DNA of 64,000 nt from NCBI RefSeq assembly GCF_000250635.1, contig NC_016940.1, forward strand, positions 2,714,001 to 2,778,000, in the 5' to 3' direction. This document shows positions 15,829 to 25,516 of this stretch, in pieces (the first letter of the stretch is position 1; each line of letters begins with the position of its first letter). The notes below the pieces were generated by a model. It had not been told where the DNA came from. It worked only from the letters and a program-made list of their open reading frames with translations, and made no database searches. Source of the DNA: Saprospira grandis str. Lewin. Its GTDB lineage: Bacteria > Bacteroidota > Bacteroidia > Chitinophagales > Saprospiraceae. The translations under genes were made by a program, and so were the position numbers.

Positions 15829-18800
15829 ATGAATGCGAAAACTGCAGCTTTGCAGCTACTGCTGTTCTTTCTTTGTGTATCGCAAACAATGGGGGCCAAT
15901 GGACCTCATTTTTATGGGCCGAGCCTGTCGGCTGGTCCAGATTGGCCATTAGGGCCAGATATTCCGAGCTATCCGACAGCGGATAGTTTGCCACCGATTA
16001 GCGAGCGCTTTGGCGACTTTGTCCGTGATCGGAGCAACAACCCCTTTGACCTTAAAGACCCTAAGGCCATAGATAAAAAAGTGACCTATGATCCTCGTTC
16101 GGGCCTTTATGTCTTGACCGAAACGATCAATGGCAGCAATTATCGTCCGCCCGTTTATATGACCCTAGAAGAATACCTAGAGTGGCGGGCCAAAGAAGAG
16201 GACCAAAACTATTTTCAGGACCTCTACCTGATGGACCGTCAGCAGGCGGGAGAAGACCCTATTGAGCCCTATAAAGAGCGAATTAAAAACAGCTTGGTGG
16301 ATCGCTTGTTTTGTGGCAGCAACTTCGATGTGCGCCCACAGGGAAATATTGACTTGACCTTTGGGGCCGATTTTCAGCGCATTGCCAACCCTATTTTGAC
16401 CGAGCGGCAGCAACGTCAGGGCGGCTTTGACTTTGATATGAACATGCAGCTCAATGTGGTGGGGAAAATTGGGGAGAAACTACAGCTCTCCTTTAACTAT
16501 AACACCCAAGCCACCTTTGACTTTGACCGGCAGATTAAGGTACAATACCTCACCGATACGCCTTGTTCGGAGGATGATATTGTGCGCAAAATTGATGCGG
16601 GTAATGTGAGTTTCCCCTTGCGGACCTCTTTGATTCAGGGGCGGCAAAACCTCTTTGGTTTTATGACCGAATTGCAGTTTGGTCGCTTGACGGTTTCTAT
16701 GGTGGCATCTCAGAGCCAGACGCAGCGCAAGGAAATCTCTATTCAGGGAGGGGCGCAGCAGCAAACTTTTGAGGTAACGGCAGATAATTATGATGAGAAT
16801 CGCCACTTTTTCCTTTCTCATTATAACCGCAATACCTATGAGGGGAACATGCAAAACCTGCCACAAATCAATAGCTTGTTCAACATCACCAAAATGGAAG
16901 TTTGGGTAACCAACGACCGAAATGTGACCGAGGGCGTTCGAGATATTGTGGCCTATGCCGACCTAGGAGAAACCGATGCGGATGTAATGCTCAATGCCAA
17001 CCGTTTGAATGGGGCAACAGAGCAGGGCCGCGATCTCTATGGCCGTCGCTTGCCAGACAACTATGCCAACACCCTTTATGATGAGCTCTTGAACAGTGAG
17101 CGGGCAAGGGGCTTGCAAACGGCAGTTTCTGAATTGCAGACGGGCTTCAATATGACCGATGCCCAAGACTTTTCTAAAATTAGAGCTCGTAAACTATCGG
17201 CTACAGAGTATAGTTTTCATCCACAATTGGGTTTTCTCTCTTTAAATGTATCGGTAAAGCCTACGGATGTGATTGCAGTGGCTTATCAGTATACCTATAA
17301 TGGAAAGACCTATCAGGTGGGGGAATTTGCTCAGGATTTGCCTATTGATGCGGACACTTTGAATGTGATGCACCTCAAATTGCTCAAGGGCGTACGGACC
17401 CGAGTGGACCTACCGATTTGGGACTTGATGATGAAGAATATTTATTCTTTGGGGGCTTATCAGGTCAATAGTGAAGACTTTCAATTGGATGTGTTTTATC
17501 AGGACCCTGGAGGAGGGGAGAAGCGCTTTATTCCAGAAGGGCCAGTATCTTCTATTCCCTTATTGCGTCTTTTGAATCTAGACAACCTCAACCGTCAGGG
17601 CGACCCTATGCCTGATGGTCAATTTGACTATGTGTCGGGATTGACCATTTTGCCACAGAATGGTCGGGTGATATTCCCTGTTCTAGAGCCCTTTGGGAGT
17701 TCTTTGGAGCGGGCCTTTTTATCGGATCCAGATGACCCCAGCAGCTTGAGCAACTTGGCGCAGCGCTATGTCTATCCGCAGCTCTATGACTCTACGGTTA
17801 CTCGGGCCAGAGAATTTCCGGAGTTCAACCGTTTTATCATTCGAGGAAGTTATAAGTCCTCCGTATCATCAGAGATTTCTTTAGGGGGATTCAATATACC
17901 TAGAGGATCGGTTGTGGTTTCTGCTGGTGGAGCGGTTTTGACCGAGGGCAGCGACTACTCGATTGATTATAATCTGGGCCGAATTAAAATCTTGAATGAG
18001 GCCTACTTGAACTCTGGGCAGCCCATTCGGGTCGCCTTTGAGGATAACTCGACCTTTGGGTTTAACCGACAATCTTTCTTTGGGACAAGGTTTGACTACT
18101 TTATCAATAAGAACTTTAACATTGGAGGGACCTTCTTGCATTTGTCGGAGCGGCCCTTTACCCAAAAAGTAAACTATGGCGATGACCCTATTGCCAATAG
18201 TATTTATGGTTTTGATGTACAATATAGTAGCGAATTGCCTTGGTTGACCAAGGCGGTAGATTTTCTACCTTTGATTTCGACCAAAGAAGCTTCTTCTATT
18301 ACCTTTAGTGGGGAATTTGCGCATTTGCTGCCAGGCTCTCCTTCTGTAATTGATCAGGCCAATGATGATGGCGGGGTCGTCTTTTTGGATGACTTTGAGG
18401 GAGCGGCCAGTAACTTCAACCTCACCATTCCTAGTCTAAATTGGCAGTTGGCCTCTACTCCTCGTGGAGATGGCAACGACCTTTTCCCAGAAGCTAATTT
18501 AATTGATAGCCTGCCTTACAATAAGAATCGGGCAAGAATTGCCTGGTACCAACTAGATCCGGACCTCATTAGCAACCCGCCAGATAATGTGACGGCAGAT
18601 GAGGCCAAAAGCGTTTATGTCCGACAGTTCCGTCAGGATGAAATCTTTAGAAACTTTACCGTCTCGGCTATTCAAAGTACGCTTTTACGGACCTTTGATT
18701 TGGCTTATTACCCCAAGGAAAGAGGCCCCTATAACTTTGATGCTCAATTTGATACCCTTGAGGCTGATAAACACTGGGGTGGGGTGATGCGTAGTTTGCA

Positions 18801-21800
18801 AAACAACGACTTTGAGGCTAGTAATATTGAGTTTGTAGAAGTTTGGGTCATGAGCCCATTTAAAGAAGGCTATGGCGGCAATGGGGGAGAGCTCTATATC
18901 GAATTGGGAGATGTCTCTGAGGATATTCTTCGAGATTCTCGCCTGTTCTTTGAAAATGGCCTCCCCGCTGATAGTACTTCTTCTATCCGGACCGATGAGA
19001 CGAACTGGTCTAGAGTACCCCGTACTCAAGCCATTACAAATGCCTTTGATAATGATCCCGATATCCGCGACAAGCAGGATGTGGGCTTAGATGGCTATGA
19101 CAATGCCAGTGAGGCCATCAAGTATGCGGATTATCTAGATTCCTTGGCGGCTATTTATGGGACCAACAGCGCTATTTACCAAGAAGCACTCAATGACCCC
19201 TCAGGCGATGACTTTCTCTATTTTAGAGATGAGTTTTACGATAATAATACGGCTCCCAACGGAGAGAACCCCATCCTTTGGCGCTATAAGCGATTTAACA
19301 ACCCTCAAGGGAACTCTACCCCTGATGGGAACAATACTTCTTTTACCTCAACCTCGACCAATATCCCGAATACCGAGGATATCAACCAAGATAATACCTT
19401 GAATGAGGAGGAGTCTTATTTTCAGTATCGCATTCCCATTGACCGCGTGAATGGTAGCGATGAAATGGCCTTTACTCAATATACCTTTGACTCTGTTGGG
19501 GTAGATTATGAGGGGCCAAATGGTACCGAAACCGTTTATTGGTATCAGCTGAAAATTCCAATTGATCAATATACCAAAAGAGTAGGGGGGATTAGCGACT
19601 TCCGCTCGATCCGCTTTATTAGAATGTATATGACGGGCTTTGAGGAAAAAACAGTCATGCGTTTTGCTCGTCTGGACCTCATTCGTAACCAATGGCGCCG
19701 CTATATTCGAGCACTCCGTGAGCCTGGTGTATACTTGCCCACCGAAAATGACAATGAAACCGCCTTTGATGTGAATGCGGTCAATTTTGAGGAAAACAGC
19801 CAAAGAACGCCTTATCCTTATGTCTTGCCTCCTGGTGTAGAGCGAGAACAGGCCATTGGTGCCCTGCCCAATACCCTGCAAAATGAGCAGTCGCTCTCTA
19901 TGAATATCCAAAACCTAAAGGATGGAGACGCTCGGGCCATTTACAAAATTGTCAATTTCGATATGCGGGTTTATGAACGACTCAAAATGTATGTACATGC
20001 CGAGTCTTTGCCCGATTGCGCCATAGAGAACGATCCCGGAGACCTCAAACTCTTCGTTCGCTTAGGTAGCGACTTTGAAAACAACTACTATGAGTATGAA
20101 ATTCCGCTAGAAATGTCTACTGCTTTTGGCTCTGCCGATCCAGAAGATATTTGGCTGGAAAATAATGAGCTCGATTTTAGCCTAGATGCGCTACGTAATC
20201 TTAAAATTCAGCGAGATTTACTCAATGTTTCGCTTAGCTCACTTTATACCGAAAGCGATCCCGATGCGCCCAATAATAGCGTGAAAATTATTGGTAATCC
20301 CGACCTTGGCGTTGTAAAGGGTGTTATGGTGGGTATCCGAAATACGAAGGATGACGGACTCAACCGCTGTGGAGAGGTTTGGATCAATGAGCTGCGCCTA
20401 ACTGGTTTTGATGAGCGAGGCGGAACCGCCGCACTCATGCGTACCGATATCAAATTGGCCGATTTGGGGCAACTGACGCTTTCTGGCCAGTTCAAATCAA
20501 TTGGTTTTGGCCAAATTGAACAGCGGGTTAACCAAAGAAGCCGAGAACAACTCTTCCAATATGATGTGGCCGGAAACTTTAGCCTCGATAAATTCTTCCC
20601 GAAAAAATGGAAGCTGAAAGTACCTTTCTATGCCCAGTACTCTCAAGAAATTCTGACCCCAGAATATGACCCCTATCAGCTAGATATTCGCCTGACGGAT
20701 AAACTACGAGCAGCTACTACAGCCTCGGCCCGAGATTCTATCCGCCAACAAGCTCAAACCGTCACAACTATCTCTAGCTTTAACTTTACTAATGTGCGTA
20801 AGGAAAGAACCGGGAAAAGACGTCTGCCAACAGATCTCTCGAACTTTAGCTTTACCTACGCCCAAAGTAATAATCATTATCGCTCTCCCATTATCGCCTC
20901 AGAAGAGCATATCGAAAACCGTGGCGTGATTGATTATAATTATGCTCCTGGCCTTCGCCCCATTTATCCCTTCAAAAAACTCTTTAAGAAGAAAAATAAA
21001 TGGCTGGCCCTAGTGCAGGATTTCAATTTCAATCCCTTGCCCAATAGCTTTAGTTTCCGCAATGAAATGCGCCGAAACTTTACCGAAACTACTTACCGCT
21101 TCTCTCAAGATGCCTATAGCACTTGGTACGATAAGCGCTTTAGCTGGGACCGCTCCTATAACCTCCAATGGGATTTTGCCAAATCACTCAAATTTAATTT
21201 CTCGGCCACCAATAATGGCGTAATCGATGAGCCCTATGGCCGCCTAGATACAGAAGTGAAACGCGATAGCGTTTGGCAAAATATCCAAAACCTGGGACGG
21301 AATAAGAACTATCAGCACAATATGACGCTCTCTTATGCCCTGCCCCTAAATAAAATTCCAATCCTAGATTGGATTAAGGTGCGCGCCCAATATCAAAGCA
21401 ATTATAACTGGAGTGTGGCTAGCCTCAATACCGACTCGCTCGGTAATGTGATCGGCAATACCCACAACCGACAACTCAATGCAGATTTTCAGTTTACTAA
21501 GCTTTACGCTAAATCAAAGTACCTGAAAAAGATTGATAGCAAACGGAAAAAGAAGAAGAAAAATAACCGCCCTAAACCCAATAAAAAAGGCGGTAAAGAG
21601 GATAAAAATAAGGAGGAAAGAGAACCCTCTATGGCCGAACGCCTGCTGATTCGCCCTCTCCTGCTTATCCGCCGTGGCCGAATTACTTACCAAGAGGATT
21701 ATGCTACCTCTATCCCCGGTTTTATGGGCCAACATAGCATCCTCGGCCAAGATATCAATAGCTTTGGCGCTAATCTGGCCCCCGGTTGGGACTTTATTAC

Positions 21801-23103
21801 TGGACTCAATCCTACCGGCCGAACGGCCACTACGGCCTGGCTAGATCAAGCCGCTAGCTCGGGTTGGGTAACTGAAAATATTTTCCTCAACCAACAGGTG
21901 ACGCAGTCGCATAACCAAAGCATTTCGGCTAAATTTACCCTAGAACCTTTCCGCGATTTTAAAATTGATGTGGACCTCAGCAAAACGCTGACGGAAAACT
22001 TCTCGGAGAATTTTAAAATGGATACTATCGGCGGGAGCTTCCAACACCTCAACCCTATGGAAATCGGTTCGGTGAATATTTCTTATCTCCCCATTTTATC
22101 GACTTTTGATAAAATTGGAACTAATGGTAGCAATTCTTCCGCTACCTTTGAGGAGTTTGAAAATAATCGCATTATCATCTCTAACCGTATCGGCGATGCT
22201 AATGGCGTAACCGACCTGCACGATGATACCACCAATAATGCCGGCTACCGAGAAGGCTATGGCCGATACCAACAAGATGTGCTGATCCCCGCTTTCTTGG
22301 CCGCCTATTCTGGCCAAGATGTCAATACCTTTAAATTAGGCGATATCCGAGATCTCCTGCCTATGCCAAACTGGAAGCTGACCTACAACGGACTAACGAA
22401 AATCGATTTCTTCAAAAAGTATTTCTCTAGCTTTAGCCTTACTCATGGCTATCAGTCGAAATTAACGGTCAATAGCTTTGCTACCGACCTCGATTTTGAG
22501 GAAGATCCCGAGCAAAAAGATCCTAATAGCCTTAACTATTATTCTAGCTTCGAGATCCCCGATATCGTCATCACAGAGCAGTTTATGCCCCTAATTGGTA
22601 TCGATATGCGCCTGAAAAACGGCCTTTCTGCCCGCTTTAATTACAAAAAATCGAGAAACCTCTCGATGAGCTTTGTCGATTACCAACTCTCAGAAACCAA
22701 AACTTCTGAAATTACCGTGGGCCTAGGGATGCTCATCAAAAACTTTACGCCCGATAAGCTGAATATTTTCCGCAAGAAGGGCAAGAAGAAAACAAAGAAG
22801 AAGAGCAACAACTTTGACTTTGATTTTGGGAAGACTATTCCCAAAAATGAGCTGGACATTAAGTTCGATTTCTCTTTCCGAGACGACAAAACGGTCAATC
22901 ACGTCCTTGACCAAAATAACTCGGTCGCTACTCGCGGAATGAAGACGATCCGAATTTCGCCTTCTATTGATTATGCCATCAATAACCGCCTGACGATCCG
23001 ATTATTCTATGATTATAACCGCACAATTCCAGCGGTTTCTACCTCTTTCCCGGTCACCAATACCCAGGCCGGGGTTACGGTGCGCCTCTCTTTGGCCCAA
23101 TAA
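15829..23103 (+). CDS. sprA: type IX secretion system outer-membrane translocon SprA
   Basis: Giant outer-membrane beta-barrel that forms the protein-conducting channel of the type IX secretion system, needed for secretion and gliding. From the start at 15829 (MNAKTAALQLLLFFLCVSQT, a signal peptide) it is 2424 residues, close to known SprA proteins of about 2400. Recognisable stretches include FGADFQRIANPILTERQQRQGG, the GEKLQLSFNYNTQATFDFDRQIK segment repeated in family members, DFEGAASNFNLTIPSLNWQLAS, and a C-terminal barrel ending VTVRLSLAQ. Lysine-rich loops occur at about residues 1905-1930 and 2315-2335. Sequence upstream in frame is repeat element, hence the start choice. Its likely cargo includes the CHU_C proteins at 25517 and 44589. 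Confidence 0.95.
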   Translation: MNAKTAALQLLLFFLCVSQTMGANGPHFYGPSLSAGPDWPLGPDIPSYPTADSLPPISERFGDFVRDRSNNPFDLKDPKAIDKKVTYDPRSGLYVLTETINGSNYRPPVYMTLEEYLEWRAKEEDQNYFQDLYLMDRQQAGEDPIEPYKERIKNSLVDRLFCGSNFDVRPQGNIDLTFGADFQRIANPILTERQQRQGGFDFDMNMQLNVVGKIGEKLQLSFNYNTQATFDFDRQIKVQYLTDTPCSEDDIVRKIDAGNVSFPLRTSLIQGRQNLFGFMTELQFGRLTVSMVASQSQTQRKEISIQGGAQQQTFEVTADNYDENRHFFLSHYNRNTYEGNMQNLPQINSLFNITKMEVWVTNDRNVTEGVRDIVAYADLGETDADVMLNANRLNGATEQGRDLYGRRLPDNYANTLYDELLNSERARGLQTAVSELQTGFNMTDAQDFSKIRARKLSATEYSFHPQLGFLSLNVSVKPTDVIAVAYQYTYNGKTYQVGEFAQDLPIDADTLNVMHLKLLKGVRTRVDLPIWDLMMKNIYSLGAYQVNSEDFQLDVFYQDPGGGEKRFIPEGPVSSIPLLRLLNLDNLNRQGDPMPDGQFDYVSGLTILPQNGRVIFPVLEPFGSSLERAFLSDPDDPSSLSNLAQRYVYPQLYDSTVTRAREFPEFNRFIIRGSYKSSVSSEISLGGFNIPRGSVVVSAGGAVLTEGSDYSIDYNLGRIKILNEAYLNSGQPIRVAFEDNSTFGFNRQSFFGTRFDYFINKNFNIGGTFLHLSERPFTQKVNYGDDPIANSIYGFDVQYSSELPWLTKAVDFLPLISTKEASSITFSGEFAHLLPGSPSVIDQANDDGGVVFLDDFEGAASNFNLTIPSLNWQLASTPRGDGNDLFPEANLIDSLPYNKNRARIAWYQLDPDLISNPPDNVTADEAKSVYVRQFRQDEIFRNFTVSAIQSTLLRTFDLAYYPKERGPYNFDAQFDTLEADKHWGGVMRSLQNNDFEASNIEFVEVWVMSPFKEGYGGNGGELYIELGDVSEDILRDSRLFFENGLPADSTSSIRTDETNWSRVPRTQAITNAFDNDPDIRDKQDVGLDGYDNASEAIKYADYLDSLAAIYGTNSAIYQEALNDPSGDDFLYFRDEFYDNNTAPNGENPILWRYKRFNNPQGNSTPDGNNTSFTSTSTNIPNTEDINQDNTLNEEESYFQYRIPIDRVNGSDEMAFTQYTFDSVGVDYEGPNGTETVYWYQLKIPIDQYTKRVGGISDFRSIRFIRMYMTGFEEKTVMRFARLDLIRNQWRRYIRALREPGVYLPTENDNETAFDVNAVNFEENSQRTPYPYVLPPGVEREQAIGALPNTLQNEQSLSMNIQNLKDGDARAIYKIVNFDMRVYERLKMYVHAESLPDCAIENDPGDLKLFVRLGSDFENNYYEYEIPLEMSTAFGSADPEDIWLENNELDFSLDALRNLKIQRDLLNVSLSSLYTESDPDAPNNSVKIIGNPDLGVVKGVMVGIRNTKDDGLNRCGEVWINELRLTGFDERGGTAALMRTDIKLADLGQLTLSGQFKSIGFGQIEQRVNQRSREQLFQYDVAGNFSLDKFFPKKWKLKVPFYAQYSQEILTPEYDPYQLDIRLTDKLRAATTASARDSIRQQAQTVTTISSFNFTNVRKERTGKRRLPTDLSNFSFTYAQSNNHYRSPIIASEEHIENRGVIDYNYAPGLRPIYPFKKLFKKKNKWLALVQDFNFNPLPNSFSFRNEMRRNFTETTYRFSQDAYSTWYDKRFSWDRSYNLQWDFAKSLKFNFSATNNGVIDEPYGRLDTEVKRDSVWQNIQNLGRNKNYQHNMTLSYALPLNKIPILDWIKVRAQYQSNYNWSVASLNTDSLGNVIGNTHNRQLNADFQFTKLYAKSKYLKKIDSKRKKKKKNNRPKPNKKGGKEDKNKEEREPSMAERLLIRPLLLIRRGRITYQEDYATSIPGFMGQHSILGQDINSFGANLAPGWDFITGLNPTGRTATTAWLDQAASSGWVTENIFLNQQVTQSHNQSISAKFTLEPFRDFKIDVDLSKTLTENFSENFKMDTIGGSFQHLNPMEIGSVNISYLPILSTFDKIGTNGSNSSATFEEFENNRIIISNRIGDANGVTDLHDDTTNNAGYREGYGRYQQDVLIPAFLAAYSGQDVNTFKLGDIRDLLPMPNWKLTYNGLTKIDFFKKYFSSFSLTHGYQSKLTVNSFATDLDFEEDPEQKDPNSLNYYSSFEIPDIVITEQFMPLIGIDMRLKNGLSARFNYKKSRNLSMSFVDYQLSETKTSEITVGLGMLIKNFTPDKLNIFRKKGKKKTKKKSNNFDFDFGKTIPKNELDIKFDFSFRDDKTVNHVLDQNNSVATRGMKTIRISPSIDYAINNRLTIRLFYDYNRTIPAVSTSFPVTNTQAGVTVRLSLAQ

Positions 23104-23122
23104 ATTACGGCCAAAATGATGA

Positions 23123-23159
23123 ACGGTCAGTGGAGCTTGCTCTGCTGACCGTTTTTTTA
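23123..23159 (+). terminator. intrinsic terminator of sprA
   Basis: ACGGTCAG and CTGACCGT form a perfect 8-bp stem around a 14-base loop, followed by seven T residues. Confidence 0.85.
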
Positions 23160-23173
23160 TGTTCTGTTTTTTG

Positions 23174-23287
23174 GGGGCCTCCGCAGCAAAGCTGCGGCGC
23201 TACGTTCCGCAGCTCGCTACTCGCTCGGCCCTGCGGCCTGACGGCCTTGGTCTGCGGCTGCGCCGCACTGCTGCACATCGCTAGGCC
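23174..23287 (+). repeat. GC-rich modular element, class I, copy 9
   Basis: TTTTTTGGGGGCCTCCGCAG ... CACATCGCTAGGCC, with hairpins CCGCAGCAAAGCTGCGG, GGCCTGACGGCC and GCGGCTGCGCCGC. The core reads CAGCTCGCTACTCGCTCGGCCCT, the 'CGCT-nnC-GCTCGG' variant. Confidence 0.85.
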
Positions 23288-23317
23288 AAAGGCGGTATGG
23301 CTACGCCATGATTGGAG

Positions 23318-23749
23318 TTATTGATTTTTTAGCCGGATCCTAATCAATTTATTTTCTTTGGGCTTTAAGCTAAAGCTGGCCGCTTTAAAGCTGGGCGGTC
23401 CAGCCAAAATTTTGGGATCATTAGAAAAGCCATAGGGCTCTGTTGGAATACCAAAAAAGTTAAGGTCTAGCCGGCCATTGCCATTGAGGTCCTGAAAAAA
23501 GGCTAGGGCATATTGTCCTGGAGGAAGTTGGCCTAAATCAATGCGCAAAGGCAGATTTTGAAGCGGAACTACTGCCTTTTTAAGGGCCAATTCTTCTTTT
23601 TGAAAGCTTTGGACGCTATTATACAGCGCATAATAGATTTGGCCCTCTACCTTTTTGGCCGACTCTAGCTGAATGATTAGCTGTTGGGCCGAAATGGGGC
23701 TAAAGCAGAGAAAAAAGAGGGCAAAAACAAGCAAAAAAGGAGGAAACAT
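23318..23749 (-). CDS. DUF2141-family exported protein
   Basis: Small secreted or periplasmic protein of about 143 residues with a signal peptide (FLLVFALFFLCFSPISAQQ). It carries the DUF2141 pattern: KVEGQIYYALYNS, a buried LPPGQYALAFFQDLNGNGRLD loop (acidic, possibly metal-binding) and GIPTEPYGFSND, which recurs widely in this family. Function of the family is not established. The frame extends upstream to 23839, but that part is encoded by the MRVKTLM hairpin repeat, so 23749 is preferred. It is convergent with sprA across a repeat copy. Confidence 0.85.
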   Translation of the reverse strand: MFPPFLLVFALFFLCFSPISAQQLIIQLESAKKVEGQIYYALYNSVQSFQKEELALKKAVVPLQNLPLRIDLGQLPPGQYALAFFQDLNGNGRLDLNFFGIPTEPYGFSNDPKILAGPPSFKAASFSLKPKENKLIRIRLKNQ

Positions 23750-23818
23750 AAGCAGGGGGGATGAGCAAAGTTTGAAAATAAGAGGAATATTGATCGAGGA
23801 GGGCCGAGAGGTTAATTG

Positions 23819-23894
23819 CATGAGGGTTTTAACCCTCATGCATATATATCATGGCGAAGCCATACCGCTCTTGCTGTAGGTTTCCACCTACAGC
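23819..23894. repeat. GGTT-NN-AACC hairpin pair
   Basis: Two hairpins: CATGAGGGTT-TT-AACCCTCATG at 23819-23840, and GCTGTAGGTTTCCACCTACAGC at 23873-23894. Between them is a small ATGGCGAAGCCAT hairpin. The same trio of motifs recurs near 27773-27998, 37616-37827 and 59558-59635. Confidence 0.75.
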
Positions 23895-23897
23895 ATC

Positions 23898-24057
23898 GGC
23901 CTAGCGATGTGAAAGGGTGGCCGAAGGCCAGACCGAAGCGCGCAGCGCTGAAGGGCCGAGCAGACCTGCGAGCCCTGAAACGACAACAAGGTCTTTAGAC
24001 CGCAGTTCGACGACCAAAGGGAGTAACCGCAGCAAGGCGAAGCCGCAGCTGAGGCCC
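23898..24057 (-). repeat. GC-rich modular element, class I, copy 10, with extra 45-bp module
   Basis: GGCCTAGCGATGTGAAAG ... CTGAGGCCCAAAA in reverse orientation, longer than most copies. It contains the 45-bp module at 23984-24028 that is also found beside copy 1 (1986-2030, opposite strand). The ~420-bp gap upstream of the DUF721 gene is filled by this and the hairpins before it. Confidence 0.8.
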
Positions 24058-24124
24058 AAAAAACAAACAGCAGCATAGAAAAAAAGGTTAAAAATCCAAT
24101 AGCAGAAAGCCGTGAAAAATGTAT

Positions 24125-24132
24125 TACTTTTG
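24125..24132 (+). promoter_or_regulatory. candidate -7 element for DUF721-miaA
   Basis: TACTTTTG matches TAnnTTTG, 34 bases before the DUF721 gene. No good TTTG was found at the usual upstream spacing. Confidence 0.4.
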
Positions 24133-24166
24133 TCTTTCAGCCGATTAGAAGCATAAACAGCAGCCT

Positions 24167-24496
24167 ATGAAATCATTGGAAGACCTACACAATAGCTTGC
24201 CCTATCGCAAGTCAAATGACGATAATTTTGGGAATGTACTGGGCAAAATGTTGCAAGTATATGGCTTGAGTGACAAGATGCGGGAGTTTCAGATTCGGAA
24301 CTACTGGGAGCAGCAAATGGGGCCAATGATTGCGGAGCACACACAATCTATTTTTGTAAAAAGGCGCAAATTATTTGTGCGGATGCGCTCTGCGCCCTTG
24401 CGTCAGGAGCTGCTTTATGGCAAGGCCAAACTCTTGGAATTGCTGAATCGGCATTTGGGAGAAGAATACTTGAAGGATGTGGTCATTTTGGCCTAA
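24167..24496 (+). CDS. DUF721 (DciA-like) protein
   Basis: Small cytoplasmic protein of 109 residues with the DUF721 fold pattern: VLGKMLQVYGLSDKMREFQIRNYWEQQMGPMIAEHTQ, then VKRRKLFVRMRSAPLRQELLYGKAKLLELLN. Distant DciA members of this family load the replicative helicase; in Bacteroidota the role of DUF721 proteins is untested, so the name is family-based only. It lies 12 bases upstream of miaA and is very likely co-transcribed with it. Confidence 0.85.
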   Translation: MKSLEDLHNSLPYRKSNDDNFGNVLGKMLQVYGLSDKMREFQIRNYWEQQMGPMIAEHTQSIFVKRRKLFVRMRSAPLRQELLYGKAKLLELLNRHLGEEYLKDVVILA

Positions 24497-24508
24497 AACA
24501 GCGGAATA

Positions 24509-25417
24509 GTGTCGCAATTATTGCAAATTTTGGGCCCCACGGCCAGCGGAAAAACAGCATTGGGCATTGCCTTGGCCCAGGAATATGAGGCAGAAATATT
24601 TTCTTGTGATGCTCGGCAATTTTACCGAGAAATGGAGATTGGAACGGCCAAGCCAACAGCCGAAGAACTGGCCGCGGCCCCGCATCATTTTATCAATAGC
24701 TTGTCGATAGAGGACAACTATACGGTGGGGGATTATGAGCAGGATATTTTGGCTGCTTTGGCCAATTATTTTGAGCAAAAAGAGCTGGCTATACAATTGG
24801 GCGGTTCGGGATTGTTTGCTCGGGTTACGGCAGAGGGCCTAGATGAATTTCCAGATGTGCCCGCAGCTGTTCGGGAAGAACTAGAGGCCGAATTGGCCGA
24901 AAAAGGCTTGGACGCCTTACAGCAAGAACTGGCCGAAAAAGACCCTCAATATTATCAAGAAGTAGATCGGCAGAACCCGAGAAGATTGGTCCGAGCCCTA
25001 GAGATTTGTCGGGCTACGGGACAAGCTTATAGCAGTTTTAGGCAGCAAAAGCGGGCCGTTCGTCCGTTTAAGGTCATAAAGGTTGCCTTAGATTGGCCCA
25101 GAGAACAGCTCTATGAGCGAATAGACCGCAGAGTTTTGCTGATGTTAGAGCAGGGCCTAGAGGCCGAAGCCAAGGCCTTGTACCCAAAAATAGATTTATT
25201 GTCCTTAAAAACAGTAGGTTATCAGGAATGGTGGCCGTATTTTGAGGGCCAAATTGATCGGGCCGAGGTCATTCGCTTGATACAGCGGAATAGTCGGCGC
25301 TATGCCAAACGGCAGATGAGCTGGTTGCGCAAGGAAAAAGATGTACATTGGGTAAATGCTCAATTGCCTTTAGATGAACAAGTTGAGGCCGTTTTGAGCT
25401 ATTTGAAATCGCTATAA
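24509..25417 (+). CDS. miaA: tRNA dimethylallyltransferase MiaA
   Basis: Transfers a dimethylallyl group to N6 of adenosine 37 in tRNAs reading UNN codons. The P-loop GPTASGKT is at residues 9-16. It is followed by DARQFYREMEIGTAKP (substrate-binding), HHFINSLSIEDNYTVGDYEQD, LGGSGLFARV, and the C-terminal KTVGYQEWWPY with a QRNSRRYAKRQMSWLRK tRNA-binding helix. At 302 residues the length is normal. The start is GTG at 24509, placed by the conserved N-terminus; no ATG fits. In the usual motif GGTGLY the residues are GGSGLF here, a conservative change. Confidence 0.95.
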   Translation: MSQLLQILGPTASGKTALGIALAQEYEAEIFSCDARQFYREMEIGTAKPTAEELAAAPHHFINSLSIEDNYTVGDYEQDILAALANYFEQKELAIQLGGSGLFARVTAEGLDEFPDVPAAVREELEAELAEKGLDALQQELAEKDPQYYQEVDRQNPRRLVRALEICRATGQAYSSFRQQKRAVRPFKVIKVALDWPREQLYERIDRRVLLMLEQGLEAEAKALYPKIDLLSLKTVGYQEWWPYFEGQIDRAEVIRLIQRNSRRYAKRQMSWLRKEKDVHWVNAQLPLDEQVEAVLSYLKSL

Positions 25418-25516
25418 TTAACGTTTAGTTGACTCCCAAAGGTTGGATATTCCTAACAATGCTCGTATTATTGCGGCCTTAAAGAGAAATTTCAGCTTTA
25501 TATCAAAAATAAGTAA

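Noticed and set aside
15546-15986. 146-codon frame overlapping the start of sprA
   Set aside because: It runs through a repeat element and then overlaps real sprA sequence in another frame.
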